Assembly (NCBI GenBank): GCA_036804525.1
Contig: DAIRSE010000010.1
Location: 1-64,000, forward strand
Length of the DNA stretch: 64,000 bases
From: JBFLVT01 sp036804525
GTDB lineage: Bacteria; Bacillota; Desulfotomaculia; Desulfotomaculales; JASEER01
Direction of reading: 5' to 3'
Below, in pieces: positions 35,383 to 44,209 of this stretch. Within the stretch, counting starts at the first letter, position 1; every line of letters begins with the position of its first letter. The position numbers and the translations under genes were made by a program. The notes beneath the pieces were generated by a model. It had not been told where the DNA came from. It saw nothing but the letters and a program-made list of their open reading frames with translations, and did no database searches.

Positions 35383-36156
35383 GTGGAGTTCTTTTTCTTC
35401 TGGGGAGTCGTTTTTGTTGTCGGCTTTATCTTGGTATCGTCTGCCGTCCGTATTGTGCAGGAGTACGAGCGCGGCGTGATTTTCCGGCTGGGACGCTTTG
35501 TCGGGGCGCGGGGCCCCGGTCTCTTCTTTATCATCCCGATTATCGAGCGGATGCAGAAGGTCGACCTGCGGGTGATAACGATGGACGTTCCCACCCAGGA
35601 GGCCATTACCCGCGACAACGTTACCGTGAAAGTCAACGCCATCATCTACTTCCGGGTCGTTGACCCGGGTAAGGCGGTGCTGAAGGTCCTTGACCACATC
35701 CGCGCCACCTCGCAGCTGGCCCAGACGACGCTGCGCAGTGTCCTTGGGCAGTCCGAGCTCGACGAACTGCTTGCGCACCGTGAACAGATCAACCAGCGCC
35801 TACAGAAAATCATCGACGAGGGTACCGAGCCCTGGGGTGTCAAGGTGACCCTTGTGGAGATCCGCGACCTCGAACTGCCGCAGTCTCTGCAGCGTGCCAT
35901 GGCGGCTCAGGCGGCGGCGGAGCGGGAACGGCGGGCCAAGATCATCCACGCCGAGGGCGAACTCCAGGCCTCCGAAAAACTGGCGGCGGCGGCGCAGATC
36001 ATGGCCATGCAGCCCACAGCTCTGCAGCTTCGTTACCTGCAGACGCTTACCGAGATATCCTCCGACAAGTCCAATACTATTGTTTTCCCCATTCCGATGG
36101 ACCTTGTGAAAGGGCTTCTTGAAAACATATCCGCGCCGGCGACAAGGGAAGTGTGA
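35383..36156 (+). CDS. Slipin (stomatin-like SPFH protein)
   Basis: A 257-residue SPFH-domain membrane protein thought to organise membrane microdomains. One N-terminal hydrophobic segment is followed by EYERGVIFRLGRF, RGPGLFFIIPIIERMQKVDLR-type blocks and a coiled-coil C-terminal half rich in Ala, Glu and Arg. The GTG at 35383 follows GGGAGG at 7 nt, whereas the ATG at 35368 would place that site inside the gene. It forms a two-gene unit with the NfeD protease. Confidence 0.92.
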   Translation: MEFFFFWGVVFVVGFILVSSAVRIVQEYERGVIFRLGRFVGARGPGLFFIIPIIERMQKVDLRVITMDVPTQEAITRDNVTVKVNAIIYFRVVDPGKAVLKVLDHIRATSQLAQTTLRSVLGQSELDELLAHREQINQRLQKIIDEGTEPWGVKVTLVEIRDLELPQSLQRAMAAQAAAERERRAKIIHAEGELQASEKLAAAAQIMAMQPTALQLRYLQTLTEISSDKSNTIVFPIPMDLVKGLLENISAPATREV

Positions 36157-36227
36157 GGTGAGAGGTTGGTGTGCAGGAGAACGTAACGGTAACACGAAGT
36201 ATAACCATACAGACATTGATATGTCTT

Positions 36228-36340
36228 CACCTCCGAGCCTGGCGCCCTAAGGCGCGTCAGCGTACGGACACCAGGCCGTCAGGGCGGACCGGGAAACCGG
36301 TGCGCCTCCCGTTTGGAAAGGATGGTGGGGCTCGCTTAAG
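36228..36340 (+). promoter_or_regulatory. Molybdenum cofactor (Moco) riboswitch
   Basis: The leader of moaA matches my recollection of the Moco RNA motif. Visible elements in order are CACCTCCGAGCC, a CAGCGT...GGACACCAGGC stretch, a CCGGGAAACCGG hairpin, GCGCCTCCC and TTTGGAAAGGAT followed by GGGG. It is followed directly by a terminator hairpin, suggesting cofactor-dependent control of transcription elongation. I compared it from memory, not with a covariance model. Confidence 0.8.
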
Positions 36341-36349
36341 CGGCTGACT

Positions 36350-36390
36350 GCCGGGCTTTCCGAGGGGAAGCCCGGCTTTCTGCTTGGTTT
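36350..36390 (+). terminator. Riboswitch-associated terminator
   Basis: GCCGGGCTTTCC (36350-36361) and GGAAGCCCGGC (36366-36376) form a long stem with a GAGG loop and one bulge, then TTTCTGCTTGGTTTG. It lies between the Moco aptamer and moaA and is the likely expression platform. Confidence 0.75.
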
Positions 36391-36421
36391 GTTTTACGGT
36401 AGGAGAGGGGGAGAGGATGGC

Positions 36422-37396
36422 GTGTACGACCGCTACCAGAGGCAGATCACCTATCTCCGGATCTCGGTTACCGAGTGCTGCAACATGCGCTGCTTTTACT
36501 GCCGCCCGGGTCAGGGGGGAGCCTGCGCGGAGGACGGCATGTCTATAGATGACATCGTCCGCGTGGTCCGGGCGGGGGCGAGCGTGGGGATCAGGAAGCT
36601 GCGTCTGACGGGCGGCGAGCCGCTCGTCAGGACAGATATCGTGAAACTGACAGATGCACTTGCCGCCGTGCCGGGTATCGACGACATCGCGATAACAACC
36701 AACGGCATCCTTCTCAAACGATACGCTAAATCCCTTAAGGAGGCCGGGTTGAAACGCGTCAACGTCAGCCTCGACAGCCTTCGCCCCGGCCGCTTTCGCG
36801 AGATCACCCGCACTGACGCCTGGCAAGACGTCATGGACGGGATAGAAGCGGCCCTTGATGCCGGACTTGAGCCGGTAAAGCTGAACACCGTGGTGATGCG
36901 AGGAATTAACGACGACGAAATCTACGACTTTGCCTGCCTGGCCTTCGAGCGGCCGCTGCACGTCCGCTTTATCGAGCTGATGCCGATCGGCACAGGGAGT
37001 GACTGGTCGGAGAAGCTTTTTATCTCTGCTGACGAGTTGCGGAACAGGCTTCTTTCGGCGTTCGGCCAGTTCAAGCCTGTGGGTTGTATGGGGGGGAGCG
37101 GCCCGGCCAAGTACTGGCAGCTGCCGGGAGGGCGTGGAACGATCGGGTTTATCGCTCCCTTGAGCGGCTATTTCTGTTCGGCCTGCAACCGGCTACGGCT
37201 GACGGCTGCCGGGACGCTGCGTCCCTGTCTCTGCCAGGGCCACGAGATTGATATCAAACCGCTGTTGGCCGCCGGGGCCGCCGAGGACGAACTGAGGGCG
37301 GCGATTGTCCGAGCGATCGAGGCCAAGCCAGAAGGCAACGGCGAAAACGGAATCATCCCGGTAAAGGACAAACTGATGTCTCAAATCGGGGGATAA
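36422..37396 (+). CDS. moaA: GTP 3',8-cyclase MoaA
   Basis: A 324-residue radical-SAM enzyme for the first step of molybdenum cofactor synthesis. The SAM cluster motif C-x3-C-x2-C is CNMRCFYC. LTGGEPLVRTDIV, VSLDSLRPGRF and the C-terminal second-cluster cysteines (FCSACNRLRL and RPC) are present. The GTG at 36422 follows GAGAGG. No other moa or moe gene adjoins it. The C-terminal GG tail is missing the final extension of some homologues but ends in IGG, matching the GG-tail hallmark. Confidence 0.95.
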   Translation: MYDRYQRQITYLRISVTECCNMRCFYCRPGQGGACAEDGMSIDDIVRVVRAGASVGIRKLRLTGGEPLVRTDIVKLTDALAAVPGIDDIAITTNGILLKRYAKSLKEAGLKRVNVSLDSLRPGRFREITRTDAWQDVMDGIEAALDAGLEPVKLNTVVMRGINDDEIYDFACLAFERPLHVRFIELMPIGTGSDWSEKLFISADELRNRLLSAFGQFKPVGCMGGSGPAKYWQLPGGRGTIGFIAPLSGYFCSACNRLRLTAAGTLRPCLCQGHEIDIKPLLAAGAAEDELRAAIVRAIEAKPEGNGENGIIPVKDKLMSQIGG

Positions 37397-37400
37397 TATT

Positions 37401-37425
37401 AGTCGTAAGTCGTAAGACGTAAGTA
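37401..37425. repeat. AGTCGTAAGTCGTAAG word array after moaA
   Basis: The words AGTCGTA, AGTCGTA, AGACGTA and AGTAA follow one another four nt after the moaA stop. A hairpin (37436-37460) follows. Confidence 0.6.
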
Positions 37426-37435
37426 ATGGAACTCG

Positions 37436-37460
37436 AAGGGGTTCGCTCCGCGAATCCCTT
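37436..37460. repeat. 11-bp hairpin of the TTCGC-TCC-GCGAA type
   Basis: AAGGGGTTCGC (37436-37446) pairs with GCGAATCCCTT (37450-37460), one G-U, around TCC. There is no T run. It is similar in plan to the hairpin at 8878-8900. Confidence 0.65.
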
Positions 37461-37524
37461 CCGTCCCAACAACTACCTACAACTTATTACCGCTTAATCC
37501 GTTAGGATTGAGCTTGACAGCAGC

Positions 37525-37553
37525 TTGACACGTTTTTTACACAGACCTATAAT
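37525..37553 (+). promoter_or_regulatory. Consensus sigma-A promoter of the riboflavin operon
   Basis: TTGACA (37525-37530) and TATAAT (37548-37553) are exact consensus boxes at the ideal 17-nt spacing. The predicted leader to the ribD start is about 110 nt and shows none of the conserved FMN-riboswitch (RFN) sequence blocks. Confidence 0.88.
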
Positions 37554-37668
37554 CGTACTGAACAAGAGCCCTTATTTCAGGCCGGAAGCACGCGGTTTGA
37601 AGGTTGCAGGGCTAGTCTTGAGTTGCCGGCAGGTGTCGGCATTTTCTTTATCAGTGGGTGACGTCTTC

Positions 37669-38757
37669 ATGGACGAAAAATACATGCGCCTGGCGTTGGA
37701 ACTGGCTGCCTGCGCCAGGGGCCGGACAAGCCCCAATCCCCTGGTCGGGGCCGTCCTGGTCCGGGACGGGGTAATTATCGGCAAGGGCTACCATACCCGC
37801 GCCGGTATGCCGCACGCTGAGATCGAAGCTCTGCGCGATGCGGGCGGAGATGCCCGTGGAGCAACACTCTACGTAACCCTTGAGCCGTGCTGTCATACCG
37901 GCCGTACGGGTCCTTGCACCGAAGCCGTCCTCGCCGCTGGCGTGAAACGGGTGGTTGCGGCCATGCGCGACCCTAACCCGCTGGTCAGCGGCCGCGGACT
38001 CGCCAGGTTGAGGGAAGCCGGAGTCGAAGTAAGCGAGGGAGTCCTGGAGGAAGAAGCCCGCCGGCTTAACGAGGTCTTTATCAAGTACATTACCACCCGC
38101 ACCCCCTTCGTCGCTTTGAAGACGGCAATGAGCCTGGACGGCAAAATTGCCACGCGTACGGGGGACTCCCGCTGGATTACCGGGGAAGAGTCCCGCCTTT
38201 ACGTTCACAAACTGCGTGATATTTATGACGCTATCCTGGTGGGGGTTGGAACGGTTATCAAGGATGACCCGTCGCTGACAACACGCCTGCCTGAAGGAGG
38301 CCGCGACCCGGTGCGCGTCATTCTCGACAGCCGGGGACGGACCCCTGTCGGGGCGAGGGTGCTCAAGCAGGAAAGCGAGGCAGCGACCGTCATCGCCGTA
38401 ACCGAGGCTGCGCCGAAGGAAAATATTGCGGCGCTGGCGGAGACGGGGGCGAAAATACTGGTTTGCGGACCGGGGCCGCTGGTAGATTTGAATGTGCTTC
38501 TGCGTACGCTGGCGGAGCAGGAATTAACCAGCATTCTGGTCGAGGGCGGGGCCAGGGTAAACGCTTCCTTTTTGGCGGCAGGCCTGGTGGACAAGGTGAT
38601 CTGGTTTATCGCCCCCAAGATTGTGGCGGGGGAGACAGCGCCGGGGCCCGTTGGCGGCGAGGGTGTTGCGCGGATGGCGGAAGCGTTGGAACTGCAAAAC
38701 CTTGCTTTACGCCGGTTCGCGGACGATCTTTGCCTGGAAGGGTACCTGAAGCGATAA
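37669..38757 (+). CDS. ribD: Bifunctional riboflavin deaminase/reductase RibD
   Basis: A 362-residue bifunctional enzyme for the deamination and reduction steps after GTP cyclohydrolase II. The N-terminal deaminase carries the zinc site HAEIEAL and EPCCHTGRTGPC; the C-terminal reductase begins near MSLDGKIAT and includes ILVEGGARVNASF. The ATG at 37669 follows GGGTGA and matches B. subtilis RibG in length. First gene of ribD-ribE-ribBA-ribH, driven by the promoter at 37525. Confidence 0.96.
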   Translation: MDEKYMRLALELAACARGRTSPNPLVGAVLVRDGVIIGKGYHTRAGMPHAEIEALRDAGGDARGATLYVTLEPCCHTGRTGPCTEAVLAAGVKRVVAAMRDPNPLVSGRGLARLREAGVEVSEGVLEEEARRLNEVFIKYITTRTPFVALKTAMSLDGKIATRTGDSRWITGEESRLYVHKLRDIYDAILVGVGTVIKDDPSLTTRLPEGGRDPVRVILDSRGRTPVGARVLKQESEAATVIAVTEAAPKENIAALAETGAKILVCGPGPLVDLNVLLRTLAEQELTSILVEGGARVNASFLAAGLVDKVIWFIAPKIVAGETAPGPVGGEGVARMAEALELQNLALRRFADDLCLEGYLKR

Positions 38758-38772
38758 GGAGAAGAAGAAAAC

Positions 38773-39426
38773 ATGTTCACCGGCATCGTTGAAGAACTTG
38801 GAACACTCCGGCGTATCGAGCGGGGAGCCGTCTCAGCCAAACTGCATATCGGTGCCCGGCGCGTCCTTGAGGACGTCAGTCTTGGGGACAGTATCGCCGT
38901 TAACGGCGTATGCTTAACAGTTGTTGATTTCTCCCGGGAGCAGTTTTCCGCGGACGTCATGGCCGAGACCCTGGCCAAAACCAATCTCGGCAGCCTGCGA
39001 CCGGGAGACCGCGTGAATCTGGAACGGGCACTGCGCTTGGGCGATCGCCTGGGAGGACACCTGGTTTCCGGTCACATCGACGGGGTCGGGACCATTGTGG
39101 GACGTGAACCTTACGGCATCGCCGTTGTTTTTACCATTAAGGCTCCGCCGGAGGTAATGCGCTACGTCGTCAAAAAGGGGTCTATCGCCATTGACGGCAT
39201 CAGCCTTACGGTTGTTGATCACGAGTCGGACGGTTTTTGCGTGTCAATCATTCCCCATACCGCCCAGTTAACGACCCTGGGATTTAAAAAGGTTGGGGAC
39301 AGCGTCAACCTGGAGTCCGATATGATCGCCAAATACGTGGAACGGATGATGTCTCGTGACCGGGAGGAGGATAAAAAAGGAGAGGGAATCTCAAGCGACT
39401 TTCTTGCCCGGCACGGTTTTCTGTAG
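38773..39426 (+). CDS. ribE: Riboflavin synthase alpha subunit
   Basis: A 217-residue riboflavin synthase that dismutates lumazine to riboflavin. The duplicated beta-barrel is visible: MFTGIVEELG at the start and the GHLVSGHIDG block at the second half, with SIAVNGVCLTV and SIAIDGISLTV as matching repeat segments. AAGGAGAAG precedes the ATG, 15 nt after ribD. Confidence 0.96.
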   Translation: MFTGIVEELGTLRRIERGAVSAKLHIGARRVLEDVSLGDSIAVNGVCLTVVDFSREQFSADVMAETLAKTNLGSLRPGDRVNLERALRLGDRLGGHLVSGHIDGVGTIVGREPYGIAVVFTIKAPPEVMRYVVKKGSIAIDGISLTVVDHESDGFCVSIIPHTAQLTTLGFKKVGDSVNLESDMIAKYVERMMSRDREEDKKGEGISSDFLARHGFL

Positions 39427-39458
39427 TAAGTTGTCCCTTGGAGAGGAGGGTCTTCCCC

Positions 39459-40664
39459 GTGAAATTCAACACCATTGAAGAGGCCATAGAGGACATCAGG
39501 CAGGGCAAAATGATTGTAGCCGTAGATGACTACGACCGCGAGAACGAGGGCGACCTGATCATGGCCGCGGAAAAGGTCACGCCTGAAGCCATCAATTTCA
39601 TGGCTACGTACGGTCGGGGCCTGATCTGTGTGCCAATTACCGAGGAGCGCGCCGACCAGCTTGAACTCATGCCTATGGTCACCAACAACACCGACCCGCA
39701 TGCTACCGCGTTTACGGTCTCGGTCGATGCCAAAGAAACCAGCACCGGCATCTCGGCGTATGAGCGGGCCTTGACTGTACAGAAGCTGATTGATCCGCGT
39801 ACCCGGCCCCAGGATTTGCGGCGCCCGGGGCACATCTTCCCGCTACGGGCTAAGAACGGCGGCGTCTTGCGCAGGGCCGGCCACACGGAGGCTTCTGTCG
39901 ATCTCAGCCGCCTGGCCGGGTGCTATCCCGCCGGGGTTATCTGCGAGATCATGAAAGAAGACGGGACAATGGCCCGTGTACCGGAACTGATGGAATTTGT
40001 TGAACGGCACAACCTGAAGATCATCACCATTGCCGATTTGATCGCCTACAGGCGGCGCAAGGAGAAGCTGGTCCGGCGCGTCGGCATGGCCAAGCTGCCC
40101 ACCAAATACGGGGAATTCGTCTGCTACGCTTACGAGAGCCTGCTTGACGGTAAGGAGCACCTCGCTGTCGTAAAGGGCGACCTGGAATCGGTAGAGGCTC
40201 CGCTGGTGCGTGTCCATTCCGAGTGCCTGACCGGCGATGTCTTCGGTTCCCTTCGTTGCGACTGCGGCGTTCAGATCGGACGCGCCCTGAGGATGATCGA
40301 GACCGAGGGTTGCGGCGTTCTCCTGTACATGCGTCAGGAGGGGCGCGGCATCGGCCTGCTGAACAAGATTAAGGCGTACGAGCTTCAGGACCAGGGCAAG
40401 GATACGGTTGAGGCCAACTTGGCGCTGGGGTTCCCGCCCGACCTCCGTGACTACGGTATCGGTGCCCAGATATTGTCGGATTTGGGGTTGACCAAGATCA
40501 GGCTGCTTACCAATAACCCGAGGAAAATCAGGGGCCTGGAAGGGCACGGGCTTACGGTTGTTGAACGTGTACCTATTGAAGTGGCGCCAGGTGATTGCAA
40601 CGGCTTTTATCTTGCGACCAAGAAAAAGAAGCTGGGGCACCTCCTGTCGTTACCCACTGAATAA
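39459..40664 (+). CDS. ribBA: DHBP synthase / GTP cyclohydrolase II fusion
   Basis: A 401-residue bifunctional protein for both entry steps of riboflavin synthesis. The RibB half (about 1-200) has DDYDRENEGDLIMAAE and HIFPLRAKNGGVLRRAGHTEA; the RibA half (about 205-401) has the zinc cysteines in SECLTGDVFGSLRCDCG and MRQEGRGIGL. The GTG at 39459 follows GGAGAGGAGGG; the ORF extends seven codons upstream over that site. Confidence 0.97.
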   Translation: MKFNTIEEAIEDIRQGKMIVAVDDYDRENEGDLIMAAEKVTPEAINFMATYGRGLICVPITEERADQLELMPMVTNNTDPHATAFTVSVDAKETSTGISAYERALTVQKLIDPRTRPQDLRRPGHIFPLRAKNGGVLRRAGHTEASVDLSRLAGCYPAGVICEIMKEDGTMARVPELMEFVERHNLKIITIADLIAYRRRKEKLVRRVGMAKLPTKYGEFVCYAYESLLDGKEHLAVVKGDLESVEAPLVRVHSECLTGDVFGSLRCDCGVQIGRALRMIETEGCGVLLYMRQEGRGIGLLNKIKAYELQDQGKDTVEANLALGFPPDLRDYGIGAQILSDLGLTKIRLLTNNPRKIRGLEGHGLTVVERVPIEVAPGDCNGFYLATKKKKLGHLLSLPTE

Positions 40665-40682
40665 GAAGGAGAGAGCATACCG

Positions 40683-41150
40683 ATGGGTAAGGTTTTTGAA
40701 GGGCATCTGGTTGGTGAGGGACTGCGCGTGGGGATTGTCGTCGGGCGCTTCAACGAATTCATCACCTCACGGCTTCTTGGCGGGGCGATGGACAGTCTTG
40801 TCAGGCACGGCGTTAGCCAGGACGACGTCGATGTGGCCTGGGTACCGGGAGCTTTTGAAATTCCGCTTGCCGCAAAGAAAATGCTGTCTTTGAACCGTTA
40901 CGACGCCATAATTTGTCTTGGCGCCGTCATCAGGGGCGCTACTCCGCACTTTGATTATGTCGCTGCAGAGGCGGCCAAGGGTGTGGCCAAGGTGGGGCTT
41001 GATACCGGAGTCCCCGTAATCTTCGGTATCATCACGGCGGACACCATTGAGCAGGCCATCGAGCGGGCCGGGACGAAGGCCGGGAACAAGGGATGGCAAG
41101 CTGCCGAAAGCGCCATCGAGATGGCCAGCCTTTTCCGTACCCTGGCATAG
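40683..41150 (+). CDS. ribH: 6,7-dimethyl-8-ribityllumazine synthase
   Basis: A 155-residue lumazine synthase that condenses the ribityl-pyrimidine with DHBP and forms icosahedral shells. VGRFNEFIT, WVPGAFEIPLAAKKM, CLGAVIRGATPHFDYV and PVIFGIITADTIEQA are conserved. Last gene of the operon, followed by a terminator. Confidence 0.97.
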   Translation: MGKVFEGHLVGEGLRVGIVVGRFNEFITSRLLGGAMDSLVRHGVSQDDVDVAWVPGAFEIPLAAKKMLSLNRYDAIICLGAVIRGATPHFDYVAAEAAKGVAKVGLDTGVPVIFGIITADTIEQAIERAGTKAGNKGWQAAESAIEMASLFRTLA

Positions 41151-41481
41151 GAAGCTTGTAAACGGGGATGTGTTGGACATCCCCATTTTTGTTATGGGGC
41201 CTACCTTTTAAGGGTGTAAATCAGCCGGTCAGGGCCTGAATTTGACCGCCAGCCGCCGGGAATCAGGTAGAATGAGAAAACCTGTGTTTTCGGCTGTAAA
41301 TTCGAGGATATGAAAGGTTTCCTAAGGCGGCGGCTCCTGGAACACTGTGCAAAGTGTAAAAAGATTTAGACAATTGTGATAGCATATAAACATCCTGCGG
41401 GCATTGTTGGCTAATTAACGGGCTGATGTTTGGCCGAGGTGGTTGATTCGCCTTTTAATGATTCCTGGATGAGGTGAAAGC
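41151..41481. other. Gene-free interval upstream of the DUF294 gene
   Basis: After the ribH terminator (41164-41191) no gene is seen. The rest is AT-richer towards the DUF294 gene, which has a GAGGTGA ribosome binding site. A tRNA-like word at 41433 does not extend into a tRNA. No known riboswitch was recognised. Confidence 0.5.
41164..41191 (+). terminator. Terminator after ribH
   Basis: A perfect 8-bp stem GGGGATGT/ACATCCCC with a 5-nt loop is followed by ATTTTTG. Confidence 0.88.
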
Positions 41482-43413
41482 ATGCCTAACGACTTGATTG
41501 AGGAACTGAAAACGCTTGCCCCTTTTAAAGCCCTTGATGAGGAAAACATTGCAAAGCTGGCCTCCAGTATAGAACTCCGCCGGTTCGAGCCGGGAATCTA
41601 CGTTTTCCGGCAGGGAGACCCCGCCCTCGGCCACGTGTTTATCGTGGTGTCCGGGCTTGCCGAGGTTACGTTGACTAACGATCGGGGGATAGAAACCGTT
41701 GTGGGTTTCCGCCGCCGGGGAGACCTCTTCGGTGAAACCGTAATCTGGTCGGCAAAACATTACTCGGGCTCGGTCAGGGCCAAGGACGAGCTGGAGTGCC
41801 TGGCTATCCCCGTCAATACCTTCCAGAAATTCATCAATAACTTTCCTATTGTTGCCGCCTATTTCAGCAGCGTCATGGTCGAGCGGATGCGTTCCCTGTA
41901 TGACGAAATTATCGCCGAGCAATCTTACGTGGCCTACGGCGGTGTAGAGAAGTCGTTGTTCCGCCGGCGGGTTGCAGACCTGATGTCCGCTCCGGTGATC
42001 ACCTGCCGGATGGCCGACAAGGTGTCCAACATCGCTCAGGTAATGGCCGATAAGAACATCAGTTCGTTGATTGTTATCGACGAGACAGGCTATCCGGTCG
42101 GCGTCATTACCGAAAAGGATCTGGTGGGCAAGATGGTGGCTAGATCCGCCGACCCCTCGAAGACGACCGCCGAGGAAATCATGAATAAAAACCTCATCAC
42201 TATTCCCGTCAATGCCTATTTGGACGAGGCGCTCATGCAGGTCATCAAGCACGGGGTTAAACACTTGGCTGTGACCGACCGGGGGATGCTGGCCGGCATT
42301 CTCAGCTTGGTGGACCTGGTTAAGGCGCGGAGCACGGGCACTCTCTCCGTAGTGCACCGCATCGAGTCGGAGAACACCCTGGAGGGCCTGCGTGAAACCG
42401 GCAAGGAAGTTGATATTTTCCTTAACGCCCTCGTCGCCGAAAAGGCTCCGACGCGCCAGTTGCTTACCATTATGGCCGAACTGCACGACCGCCTGACGCG
42501 CAAGGTAATCCGCCTTGCCGAGGAAGAAATGGTGCTGGAGGGTTACGGTAAGCCCCCGGTGCCGTACTGCTTCGTCAACATGGGGAGCGCTGGACGGAAA
42601 GAGCAGACCCTGCGTACCGATCAGGACAACGCTATTATCTATGTTAAGCCGGAACCCGAGCGGGAAACGGCCGTGTCTGATTATTTCCTGACTTTGGGTG
42701 GCAAGATCGTCGACAACCTGGAAGCCTGCGGCTTTGCAAAGTGCAAAGGCGACGTCATGGCCTCTAACCCGAAATGGTGCCGGTCCCTGGATGACTGGAA
42801 GGAGACCTTGCGCCGCTGGATTACGCGGGCCGAACCAGAGGACATCCGCATGCTGACCATCTTCCTGGATTTCCGGCCTATCTACGGGAACCACGAACTC
42901 GCCGACGACCTGTGGGATGCAATCTTTGAAGCCTTCAGCGAGGCTCGCGAGGTCTCCCATATGCTGACCAACGACGACATTCAGTACCGCGTCCCGTTGA
43001 ATCTCTTGGGGGGCTTTATCACCGAGAAATCCGGCCCCTACAAGGATCAGATCAATCTCAAGAACAGCGTCTGCGTGCATATCATAAACTGTATCCGGGT
43101 CTTTGCTATGAAACACGGGATCCGGGAGACGTCGACACTGGGTCGCCTAAAAGAGCTGGTTGAACAGAAGATCATCTCGACGGATGACGGGGAGTTCATC
43201 GAGACCGCCTTTGAAACGGTGATGATGTTCCGCATCCGGGAGAACGTCCGCAAGAGCCGGCAGGGCCTACCGGCCGACAACTACATCAACCCGCACGCGC
43301 TGAGTAAACGGGAGCAGGCTGTGCTGAAGGACGCTCTGTCCGTCATCACCCGCCTTCAGAAGCTAACCTCGAGCAACTTTACCGAACAGTGGCTGAACTA
43401 CCTTAGAATCTAG
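41482..43413 (+). CDS. cNMP-binding/CBS/DUF294 nucleotidyltransferase-like protein
   Basis: A 643-residue soluble regulator. A cyclic-nucleotide-binding domain (about 10-135, with GDLFGETV) leads to two CBS motifs (about 165-290), then a GlnD-like DUF294 nucleotidyltransferase domain with MGSAGRKEQTLRTDQDNA, where the metal-binding D-x-D sits, and a DUF294_C helical domain. The target is unknown; related proteins pair with an exonuclease, as here. GAGGTGA precedes the ATG. The next gene starts 35 nt downstream. Confidence 0.9.
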   Translation: MPNDLIEELKTLAPFKALDEENIAKLASSIELRRFEPGIYVFRQGDPALGHVFIVVSGLAEVTLTNDRGIETVVGFRRRGDLFGETVIWSAKHYSGSVRAKDELECLAIPVNTFQKFINNFPIVAAYFSSVMVERMRSLYDEIIAEQSYVAYGGVEKSLFRRRVADLMSAPVITCRMADKVSNIAQVMADKNISSLIVIDETGYPVGVITEKDLVGKMVARSADPSKTTAEEIMNKNLITIPVNAYLDEALMQVIKHGVKHLAVTDRGMLAGILSLVDLVKARSTGTLSVVHRIESENTLEGLRETGKEVDIFLNALVAEKAPTRQLLTIMAELHDRLTRKVIRLAEEEMVLEGYGKPPVPYCFVNMGSAGRKEQTLRTDQDNAIIYVKPEPERETAVSDYFLTLGGKIVDNLEACGFAKCKGDVMASNPKWCRSLDDWKETLRRWITRAEPEDIRMLTIFLDFRPIYGNHELADDLWDAIFEAFSEAREVSHMLTNDDIQYRVPLNLLGGFITEKSGPYKDQINLKNSVCVHIINCIRVFAMKHGIRETSTLGRLKELVEQKIISTDDGEFIETAFETVMMFRIRENVRKSRQGLPADNYINPHALSKREQAVLKDALSVITRLQKLTSSNFTEQWLNYLRI

Positions 43414-43448
43414 TTTAGCAGACCGGTTTTCTAACGGGGAGTGGTAGG

Positions 43449-44180
43449 ATGAAACTCTTCTGGAGCGGTCGGCTGGCAAGTAAATATAACGGTCCGCCTC
43501 CCGCTGCAGAGGTTGTCGAGACCCTCAAGACGCTCCTTGACCAATGTCAAGCCAGGCCGGACAGCGGGACACCGCTTACGGATGTTTGTTTTCTGGTTAT
43601 AGATACCGAGACTACGGGGCTGTCTCCCGCGGAGGGGGACGAGATCATAGCGGTTGGCGCCGTCGCCGTTGAACACGGCTGTGTCCAGCGCCAAAAAGTC
43701 TTCAATCGCCTTGTCAATCCTTATAGGGATATCCCTCTGATCGTAACCGAGCTTACCGGGATTACGGCCGATATGGTTGATAGCGCCGGTGATATCTTTA
43801 CCGTCCTTCAGGATTTCTTGCCTTTGCTCCGCAACACTGTCGTTGTCGGCCATTACGTTGACTTTGACCTTGAGTTTCTCAACCGGAGACTGCAGCAGGT
43901 CTGCAACGGGAGGATAGGCAACCCGGTGCTCGACACCTGCACCATATCCAGGGCCTTGTATCCCAGGTGGGCCTCTCATTCGCTGGACCACCTTCTGGCA
44001 AATCACCAGATTGAGCCCACGGGCAGACACACGGCCCTGGGCGATGCGCTCCTTACGGCGGAGCTTTTCGTGCAGCTGCTTGAGCTGCTCCGGGGAAGAG
44101 GGGTGTATACCCTGGGGGATCTTCACCTCTTCCTGGATGAACACCTGGACTACTATTACAGGGTGGGGTTTAATCTTTAG
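43449..44180 (+). CDS. DEDD-family exonuclease, DNA polymerase III epsilon-like
   Basis: A 243-residue 3'-5' exonuclease domain protein. Exo I is VIDTETTGL (about 50-58), exo II is in VVGHYVDFDLEFLNRR, and exo III is HTALGDALLTAELF. The first 45 residues are a short helical extension. It is probably cotranscribed with the DUF294 gene; that pairing recurs in other bacteria and suggests signal-controlled nucleic-acid processing rather than replicative proofreading (inference). Confidence 0.88.
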   Translation: MKLFWSGRLASKYNGPPPAAEVVETLKTLLDQCQARPDSGTPLTDVCFLVIDTETTGLSPAEGDEIIAVGAVAVEHGCVQRQKVFNRLVNPYRDIPLIVTELTGITADMVDSAGDIFTVLQDFLPLLRNTVVVGHYVDFDLEFLNRRLQQVCNGRIGNPVLDTCTISRALYPRWASHSLDHLLANHQIEPTGRHTALGDALLTAELFVQLLELLRGRGVYTLGDLHLFLDEHLDYYYRVGFNL

Positions 44181-44209
44181 CTTCTTCTCTAGGACGTTTT
44201 GGGTGAAAT

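Noticed and set aside
37554..37668. Possible FMN riboswitch before ribD
   Set aside because: The conserved RFN sequence blocks are not present in the leader.
41433..41452. GCCGAGGTGG followed by GGTTGATTCG, like the start and T-arm of a leucine tRNA
   Set aside because: No acceptor pairing, anticodon arm or correct spacing follows; the words are only 20 nt apart.
41455..43116. 553-codon frame antisense to the DUF294 gene
   Set aside because: It is a shadow of a clearly recognisable gene; long antisense frames are expected with this GC-rich codon use. The same holds for the 386-codon frame opposite the MFS fold and the 341-codon frame at 47802-48827.
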